Source: Actinomycetes bacterium (GTDB taxonomy: Bacteria > Actinomycetota > Acidimicrobiia > Acidimicrobiales > JAKAOS01). From it: DNA of 10,716 nucleotides. The notes under the pieces are model-generated. The model saw nothing but the letters and a program-made list of their open reading frames with translations, was not told the DNA's origin and searched no databases. A program made the translations under genes and the position numbers. Positions 6,556 to 10,716 of this stretch are shown in pieces. How positions within the stretch are numbered: the first letter of the stretch is position 1; every line of letters begins with the position of its first letter. The DNA is taken from positions 1-10,716 of the forward strand of contig JAJYGW010000414.1 in assembly GCA_021790615.1 (NCBI GenBank), given 5' to 3'.

Positions 6556-8613
6556 CTACTGCCAGAGCGAGTCGAGGTCGAGCGCAGCGGCGACAGCGCG
6601 CCTCGGACCGCTCTCGCCGGAAGTACCTCCCGGCGCGGCCGCGAGCATCTGGCCCCGGCGCCTGGTTCGTCGTGGGATCGACAGCAGGCTGAGCAGCGTC
6701 GTGTCGAGGAAACGGCTCGACTGCACAAGGGTATGGCGGTCGTCGGCGGCTCGGCGGTGATGGGGCAGGCGCTGGGGCGAATAGAGGTGGAGCTCGTCCC
6801 GGGCTCGGGTGAGCGCGACGTAGAACAGGCGGCGCTCTTCGGCGAGCCCGTCCGCGGAGCGGAGAGCCATGTCGACGGGGAATGCCCCCTCGACGAGGTG
6901 CACGAGGTGGACCGCGCTCCATTCGAGCCCTTTTGCCGCATGGACCGTCGAGACGACGACGTAGTCCTCGTCGAGATGGGGTGGTCCGGCGAGGTCGGCG
7001 GAGGATACGGGCGGGTCCAGGGTGATCGCGGCCAGCCAGGCGCCGAAGTCCTCGCTCACCGCCGCCGCAGCGGCAAGGCGATCGAGGTCCGAGAGCCGCG
7101 GTGCGCTGGAGGTGTAGTGCTCGGCGACGAGGGGGCGGACTATCGCGAGGATCCGCTCCGACCGCTCCGGCGCTCTCGTAGCGGCACGAGCGTCGCGCAG
7201 GGCGGGCAGGGTCGCGCTGAGCGCGACCCTCGCCGCCGACGGCGCGGCGGCGACTACCTCCGGCCAGTCGTCCACGCCCTCGGGACGCCGTGGGGGGAGC
7301 AGGTCGAGCAGGCGTCGCGCCCGGGCCGGCCCTACGCCTGCATGGAGTCGCAGCAACCTAAGCCAGGCCACGTCGTCAGAAGGGTTGTCGAGGAGCCGAC
7401 CGACGGCGACGAAGTCCTTCAGGTGGGCGGCATCGACAAAGCGCAGCCCGCCGTACTTGCGGTACGGAACGCGGCGTGCGGTGAGCTCGAGCTCGATCAG
7501 GTCGCTGTGGTGAGCCGCCCGGACGAGGACGGCCTGGTCCGCGAGGCGGAGTCCTTCTTCGTGGCGATCGAGGATACGGTCGACGACGGCGCGTGCCTCC
7601 GATGAGGCGTCGTAGCTGCGGTACAGGGCGGGGCGGGTGCCTCCGCTGCGCTCGGCGTACAGCTCGATCTTCGGCAGGGCGGCACCTTCTTTCGGGCGAG
7701 CGTGGTTGGCGAGATCGAGCACCGGCTGGACCGAGCGGAAGTTGCGCTCGAGCCCGACGACGGTCACGTCGGGGTAGCGCCGTGCCAGCTCCGAGAGATG
7801 GGCAGGGTCGGCACCCCGGAAGCCGTAGACCGCCTGCGCCTCGTCGCCAACGGCGGTGAGGCCATGACCGGCGGGGCACAGTCCGCCCACGATCTCGACC
7901 TGGAGCGCGTTCACGTCTTGGTACTCGTCCACCAGCACGTAGTCCCACGTGGCAGCGAGCTCTGCCCCGATCGTCTCCTCGCGAAGCGCCGCACGCCAGT
8001 AGAGGAGGAGGTCGTCGTAGTCGAGCTGGTCGCGGGCCCGCTTTCGCGCGACGTAGCCGCGGTACAGCTCACCGATCCTGGCAGCGTGCGGCTCGCACCA
8101 CGGGAAGTCGGCGGCGATCACCTCGGAGAGACTCCGGCTGGTGTTGACACACCTGCTGTACAGGTCGAGGAGCGTCTTCGGCGTGGGAAGGCGCTCTTCC
8201 GACCCTGTGAGGCCGAACTCGTCCCGTAGGAGATCCATCGTGTCTGCCGCGTCCGCCGGGTCGAGGACCGAGAATGTGGGGCGAAGTCCGAGGAGTTGAC
8301 TCCGCGAGCGGATGACCTGGTAGGCGACATGGTGGAACGTTCCGCCCCGTAGGCGTCGAGCCAGCTCCGGTCGGCCGACGAGCGCTGCGGCTCGGGACAA
8401 CATGTCGTCCGCAGCCCGCCGCGTGAAGGTCAACAGGAGGATGCGCTCGGGGTCGACGCCGCGCTCGAGGAGCCGGGCGACGCGGGAGGTGAGCACCCTC
8501 GTCTTGCCCGTGCCTGCCCCGGCGACGACGATGAGCGGTGTGCGGCCGTGGCCCACGGCAGCGAGCTGGACGTCGTCCAGCCCTTCGTCCCAGTCGCTCG
8601 GGTCGGCGAACAT
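6556..8613 (-). CDS. UvrD/Rep-family superfamily 1 ATP-dependent DNA helicase
   Basis: This 685-residue protein carries the full SF1A helicase motif set: Q motif LDDVQLAAV (12-20), Walker A AGAGTGKT (31-38), motif Ia LLTFTRRAADDM, motif II VDEYQDVN, motif III AVGDEAQAVYGFRGAD, motif IV GLERNFRSVQPVLDLAN, motif V VSTVHAAKGLEWSAVHLVHLVEGAFP (in segments) and motif VI EERRLFYVALTRARDELHL. These give ATP-driven 3'-to-5' unwinding of DNA, as in repair or replication-conflict resolution. A 2B-like segment is visible at NPSDDVAWLRLLRLHAGVGP. The C-terminus ends soon after motif VI in an Arg-rich and then Ala/Gly-rich tail, with no HRDC or nuclease domain. Motif III reads GDEAQ where GDDDQ is usual in UvrD/PcrA. 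The ATG at 8611-8613 sits directly before the Q motif, and TAGGCT lies 8 nt upstream. It diverges from the YbjQ gene; none of its neighbours are repair genes. Confidence 0.94.
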   Translation of the reverse strand: MFADPSDWDEGLDDVQLAAVGHGRTPLIVVAGAGTGKTRVLTSRVARLLERGVDPERILLLTFTRRAADDMLSRAAALVGRPELARRLRGGTFHHVAYQVIRSRSQLLGLRPTFSVLDPADAADTMDLLRDEFGLTGSEERLPTPKTLLDLYSRCVNTSRSLSEVIAADFPWCEPHAARIGELYRGYVARKRARDQLDYDDLLLYWRAALREETIGAELAATWDYVLVDEYQDVNALQVEIVGGLCPAGHGLTAVGDEAQAVYGFRGADPAHLSELARRYPDVTVVGLERNFRSVQPVLDLANHARPKEGAALPKIELYAERSGGTRPALYRSYDASSEARAVVDRILDRHEEGLRLADQAVLVRAAHHSDLIELELTARRVPYRKYGGLRFVDAAHLKDFVAVGRLLDNPSDDVAWLRLLRLHAGVGPARARRLLDLLPPRRPEGVDDWPEVVAAAPSAARVALSATLPALRDARAATRAPERSERILAIVRPLVAEHYTSSAPRLSDLDRLAAAAAVSEDFGAWLAAITLDPPVSSADLAGPPHLDEDYVVVSTVHAAKGLEWSAVHLVHLVEGAFPVDMALRSADGLAEERRLFYVALTRARDELHLYSPQRLPHHRRAADDRHTLVQSSRFLDTTLLSLLSIPRRTRRRGQMLAAAPGGTSGESGPRRAVAAALDLDSLWQ

Positions 8614-8621
8614 GCGTTCGT

Positions 8622-8627
8622 AGCCTA
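8622..8627 (-). promoter_or_regulatory. Candidate -10 hexamer of the helicase gene
   Basis: On the minus strand TAGGCT (TANNNT class) ends 8 nt before the helicase ATG, with no Shine-Dalgarno between them. This would give a leaderless or nearly leaderless message. No -35 element is clear. Confidence 0.35.
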
Positions 8628-8693
8628 GTCGCAGCTTTGGAGCGGTGCGTGGCTACCACGCCGACAGGACGCTGCCGCCGCAGAGCCCTCGCC

Positions 8694-8699
8694 TACGGT
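8694..8699 (+). promoter_or_regulatory. Candidate -10 hexamer of the YbjQ-family gene
   Basis: TACGGT ends 7 nt before the ATG at 8707. It overlaps the alternative GTG start at 8698, so if it is the promoter, the ATG must be the real start and the message is leaderless. Confidence 0.38.
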
Positions 8700-8706
8700 G
8701 TCGCTC

Positions 8707-9030
8707 ATGCTGATCTCCACGATGAACGACATCCCGGGATACGACGTCACCGAGGTTCTTGGCGAGGTGTTCGGGCTGATCGTAAGGAGCCGCAACATCG
8801 GCTCGCAGCTCGGCGCCGGGCTGAAGGCCCTGGCGGGCGGGGAGCTGAAGGGCATGACGAAGAACCTGACAGCGAGCCGCGAGGAGGTGATTTCCCGGAT
8901 GGTGGACGAGGCGGCGGCCAAGGGCGCCGACGCCGTGCTCGCCATGCGCTTTGACACCTCGGAGATGGGACAGAACTGGACTGAGATCTGCGCCTACGGG
9001 ACGGCGGTCAAGATCCGCAGGCGGGACTGA
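8707..9030 (+). CDS. YbjQ/UPF0145 family small protein
   Basis: This 107-residue protein matches the YbjQ family (UPF0145, sometimes called heavy-metal-binding domain) over its whole length. Seen in order: LISTMNDIPGYDVTEVLGEVFG; VRSRNIGSQLGAGLKALAGGELKGMTKNL; the helix SREEVISRMVDEAAAKGADAVLAMRFDTSE; and the closing strand TEICAYGTAVKI. Family structures form pentamers; no biochemical role is settled. There is no signal peptide or membrane segment, so it should be cytoplasmic. I prefer the ATG at 8707 to the GTG at 8698, because MLIST-type beginnings are usual for the family and TACGGT lies at leaderless spacing before the ATG. It diverges from the helicase across a 93-bp gap; a functional link is not shown by this. 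Confidence 0.91.
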   Translation: MLISTMNDIPGYDVTEVLGEVFGLIVRSRNIGSQLGAGLKALAGGELKGMTKNLTASREEVISRMVDEAAAKGADAVLAMRFDTSEMGQNWTEICAYGTAVKIRRRD

Positions 9031-9073
9031 GAGTCCCTCGGTCATGCCGCCACCGTCGGTCCGCACAGCGGCG

Positions 9074-9091
9074 CCGACAGCTGGATGTCGG
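9074..9091 (+). terminator. Candidate terminator hairpin after the YbjQ-family gene
   Basis: CCGACA (9074-9079) pairs with TGTCGG (9086-9091) around a 6-nt loop, 44 nt after the YbjQ stop. Flanking bases may lengthen the stem. There is no T-run, which is common for terminators in GC-rich actinobacteria, so this is weak. Confidence 0.3.
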
Positions 9092-9159
9092 TGGTGGTGC
9101 GCGTCAGACGCGAGATACCAGCGCCGCGAGATGTCCAGCCGCCGACGAGGGAGGGCGCC

Positions 9160-9179
9160 GTCATCCGAGGGCGGATGAC
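9160..9179. terminator. Perfect 8-bp hairpin, possible terminator
   Basis: GTCATCCG (9160-9167) pairs exactly with CGGATGAC (9172-9179) around the loop AGGG. It lies 130 nt past the YbjQ stop and nearly 380 nt before the nitroreductase. It is a compact stem of the kind that ends transcripts, without a T-tail. An operator dyad is the alternative. Confidence 0.35.
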
Positions 9180-9452
9180 CATCTCCTCATGAGTCGGCCT
9201 GTCGCCATCGGACCGCGTGCTGTCCTGCCGCTCGTGTGGTCGAGGCCGGCGCCGACCGATTGGCGGACCGGAGGGCCTCCGCGCCCCGAGCCGGCAGGCT
9301 CAGGTGAGCGGCTGCGGTAGCCCGGTCGATGTCGGACGACGCCGCTTGCGGGGATCGGTGCCGTGGGCTGTTGGATGGCGAGGCGAGGTCGCGCACCACA
9401 CGAGAAGGTGGCCGTCGGCACCCGGCGGGTCCGTCCGGCTCGCAACGCGGTG

Positions 9453-9466
9453 TGTTCTGTAGAACA
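9453..9466. promoter_or_regulatory. Operator-like dyad upstream of nitroreductase
   Basis: TGTTCT and AGAACA form a perfect 6-bp inverted repeat with a GT spacer, 91 bp before the nitroreductase ATG. The dyad is much richer in A/T than its surroundings, which favours a real protein-binding site. The overlapping TAGAAC hexamer recurs at 9546-9551 next to the start. The regulator is unknown. Confidence 0.35.
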
Positions 9467-9545
9467 GCGACGCTCGGGCGCGGCCCCGAGATCGCCTCGC
9501 CCGGCGGTGCGCTGCCTCTCGGGCGAGCACGGGCGTGATCGCCGC

Positions 9546-9551
9546 TAGAAC
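9546..9551 (+). promoter_or_regulatory. Possible -10-like hexamer of the nitroreductase gene
   Basis: TAGAAC ends 6 nt before the ATG at 9558, the same spacing as TACACT before ade, and no Shine-Dalgarno is present. The last base is C rather than the usual T, so this is the weakest of the four such sites. Confidence 0.25.
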
Positions 9552-9557
9552 GACGAC

Positions 9558-10073
9558 ATGGAGACCTGGGATGCCATCAGGGCCCGGCGGAACGTCCGCG
9601 AGTACGCCGACCGCGACATCGCCCGAGCAGACCTCGAGCGCATCCTCGAGGCTGGGCGGCGAGCACCGTCCTCGAGGAACTGGCAACCGTGGCACTTCGT
9701 CGTCGTGACCTCCCGGGAGCGGCTCGTGGAGCTGGCGAAGGTGTGGGAGGGCGCGTCGCACGTCGCATCGTCGAATGCAACGGTCGCCCTCGTCGCCGCC
9801 GAGCCGGATGACGACCTGCACCGCGAGTGGGTGCAGTACGACTTCGGGCAGGCAACCGCCACAATGATGCTGGTGGCGGCAGATCTCGGCATCGGCTCAG
9901 GGCACGCGGCAGTCCGCGACCAGCGGTTGGCTCGGCAGGTGCTCGGGCTGCCGGATGGATACGAGTGCGTCTACCTCATCGCGCTCGGCTATCCGGCCGG
10001 TCGTCGCCTCGAACCGGTGCGCAAGCCGGACCGTCGTCCCTTCGACGAGGTGGTGCGCTGGGAGCGCTGGTAG
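9558..10073 (+). CDS. Nitroreductase family protein (FMN-dependent)
   Basis: This 171-residue protein is a compact member of the nitroreductase fold, which uses FMN and NAD(P)H to reduce nitro, quinone or enone groups. Visible are the N-terminal RRNVREYADR (10-19), a phosphate/FMN-binding Arg motif of the family; APSSRNWQPWHFVVV (36-50), which lines the flavin site; the helix YDFGQATATMMLVAADLGIGSGHAAV; and YLIALGYPAGRR followed by the closing segment DRRPFDEVVRWERW. Members are usually 170-220 aa, so it looks complete. There is no signal peptide; it should be a cytoplasmic homodimer. The ATG at 9558 is directly followed by METWDAIRARR, the normal family start. The gene stands alone behind a 527-bp gap and converges with the GNAT gene. 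Its natural substrate cannot be read from the sequence. Confidence 0.93.
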   Translation: METWDAIRARRNVREYADRDIARADLERILEAGRRAPSSRNWQPWHFVVVTSRERLVELAKVWEGASHVASSNATVALVAAEPDDDLHREWVQYDFGQATATMMLVAADLGIGSGHAAVRDQRLARQVLGLPDGYECVYLIALGYPAGRRLEPVRKPDRRPFDEVVRWERW

Positions 10074-10078
10074 CCCAT

Positions 10079-10093
10079 CGGGCCCGGTGCCCG
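10079..10093. terminator. Candidate bidirectional terminator between nitroreductase and GNAT genes
   Basis: CGGGC (10079-10083) pairs with GCCCG (10089-10093) around CCGGT, 6 nt after the nitroreductase stop and within the 57-bp gap between two convergent genes. It could end both transcripts. No T-run is present on either strand. Confidence 0.35.
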
Positions 10094-10130
10094 AGCGCCG
10101 AGGGCTAACTCCAGCGCCCGGAGACGACCC

Positions 10131-10538
10131 TCACGGGCGGCGAACGAAGTAGTTGCTGGTGAGCTCGAATCCATGGCGCTCGTAGAAGCGCCGCGCCTCG
10201 GTCCGTGAGCAGTTGCTGTGGAGATCCACGAGCTCGGCGCCGGCGGACCGCGCCACCTCTATCAGCATCTCGAGGAGCCCCGCGCCGATGCCGCGCGACC
10301 GGTGTTGCTCGTCGACGACGAGGGCATCGATCGAGGTGACTCGTGCGGGTCGGTGCAGGGGGCGGCGGGTGTGATAGGCGAGGACGCCGACGAGCTGCCC
10401 GGCGTCCGCGGCGACGAGCACCTCCGGAGAGGCGCCGAGGTGCTCGTGCACCTGTTGGGCTGTGAGCTCGTAGCCGAGCTGGCGGAGCAGCCGCACGATC
10501 TCGTCCGCGTCGGTGGGCGACGCCAGGCGGAGCGTCAT
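10131..10538 (-). CDS. GNAT family N-acetyltransferase
   Basis: This 135-residue protein has the single-domain GNAT fold that transfers an acetyl group from acetyl-CoA to an amine. Seen in order: MTLRLASPTDADEIVRLLRQLGY, the usual first strand and helix; VLVAADAGQLVGVLAYH; TSIDALVVDEQHRSRGIG (68-85), where R-S-R-G-I-G at 80-85 is the pyrophosphate-binding loop of motif A; the following helix GLLEMLIEVARSAG; and LVDLHSNCSRTEARRFYERHGFELTSNYFVRRP, with the conserved Arg/Tyr of the FYERHGF motif. Length is normal for a minimal GNAT. The start at 10536-10538 directly precedes the first strand; I see no Shine-Dalgarno. The substrate is unknown. The motif pattern LHSNCSRTEARRFYERHGFE resembles small-molecule or unassigned acetyltransferases more than ribosomal RimI. 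Confidence 0.93.
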   Translation of the reverse strand: MTLRLASPTDADEIVRLLRQLGYELTAQQVHEHLGASPEVLVAADAGQLVGVLAYHTRRPLHRPARVTSIDALVVDEQHRSRGIGAGLLEMLIEVARSAGAELVDLHSNCSRTEARRFYERHGFELTSNYFVRRP

Positions 10539-10565
10539 CCCGGGGCTGTGCCGAGATGAGCGAAT

Positions 10566-10622
10566 GGCGCCCGGGCGCCGCGGTGGCGTCCACGGCCGTC
10601 GCCGGCGCCGCCGGCGCCGGGC
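10566..10622. repeat. GC-only palindromes and a 9-bp tandem repeat
   Basis: GGCGCCCGGGCGCC at 10566-10579 is a perfect 14-bp palindrome. At 10601-10618 the 9-mer GCCGGCGCC occurs twice in tandem and forms further overlapping palindromes. The stretch lies just upstream of the GNAT gene and before the window end; no gene is supported in 10539-10716. It may be promoter-proximal structure or a local low-complexity patch. Confidence 0.5.
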
Positions 10623-10716
10623 AATCCCCGCGCACCTTTCGGCCCAGAATGCTGGCGCGGGCCGGGCACCGTGGCGTGATCGGCGAGGGCTGTGGTCCCG
10701 CCCGAGCGCGTCAGCA

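Larger units (their letters stand above)
9031..9557. other. Intergenic region with hairpins and an operator-like dyad, no supported gene
   Basis: I see no coding sequence here: the short open frames on both strands are Arg/Pro/Gly-rich and resemble no family. The region holds two hairpins near its left end and a TGTTCT/AGAACA dyad near its right end, given separately. A small RNA or a decayed gene cannot be excluded. Confidence 0.5.

Noticed and set aside
6281..6922. Minus-strand 213-aa frame spanning the nested repeat and helicase end
   Set aside because: It overlaps the well-supported helicase C-terminus and has shadow-like Arg/Pro-rich composition.
9187..9399. 70-aa minus-strand frame in the spacer before the nitroreductase
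   Set aside because: It begins with ATG, but I see no recognisable motif, ribosome site or neighbouring promoter; other frames here are equally open.
9453..9466. LexA (SOS) box
   Set aside because: The actinobacterial/Gram-positive box is GAAC-N4-GTTC; this dyad has the half-sites in the opposite order (GTTC-N4-GAAC).
1..10716. CRISPR array, toxin-antitoxin pair or defence island
   Set aside because: There are no regularly spaced repeats and no small paired ORFs or defence genes; the lone helicase is a repair type without defence partners.

Overview
The window is GC-rich (roughly 70 percent by eye) and gene-dense, with ATG starts, few Shine-Dalgarno sequences, and several starts 6-8 nt behind a TANNNT hexamer. 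A Thr-rich actinobacterial-style lipoprotein, an EntS-type exporter and an actinobacterial-looking UvrD helicase fit a high-GC Actinomycetota chromosome. Acidimicrobiia is my guess; nothing here proves the class. No plasmid, phage, CRISPR or complete insertion element is visible.

Left part (1-3629): an aromatic-L-amino-acid-decarboxylase-like gene on the minus strand stops before its PLP lysine and looks broken. It diverges from a complete Glu/Leu/Phe/Val dehydrogenase on the plus strand. The dehydrogenase is followed without a gap by an MFS exporter that has no ordinary start codon and a one-base frameshift near 3179. Three defects in about 3.6 kb suggest either gene decay or poor base/assembly quality in this part.

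Middle part (3630-6555): a secreted DUF4232-type lipoprotein on the plus strand converges on, and overlaps by 25 bp, a full-length adenine deaminase on the minus strand. A tRNA-Val(UAC) with encoded CCA follows on the plus strand, and a nested inverted repeat of unknown role lies just behind it.

Right part (6556-10716): a UvrD/Rep-type helicase (minus) diverges from a small YbjQ/UPF0145 protein (plus). After a 527-bp gap with hairpins and an operator-like dyad come a nitroreductase (plus) and a convergent GNAT acetyltransferase (minus). The last 180 bp are very GC-rich palindromic sequence with no gene I can support.

The genes are mostly housekeeping or metabolic (amino-acid deamination/decarboxylation, purine salvage, DNA repair, redox chemistry) and do not form one obvious pathway. 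I did not find a convincing new multi-gene system. The items most worth checking are the broken decarboxylase, the damaged transporter, the nested repeat after the tRNA and the apparent leaderless promoter pattern.
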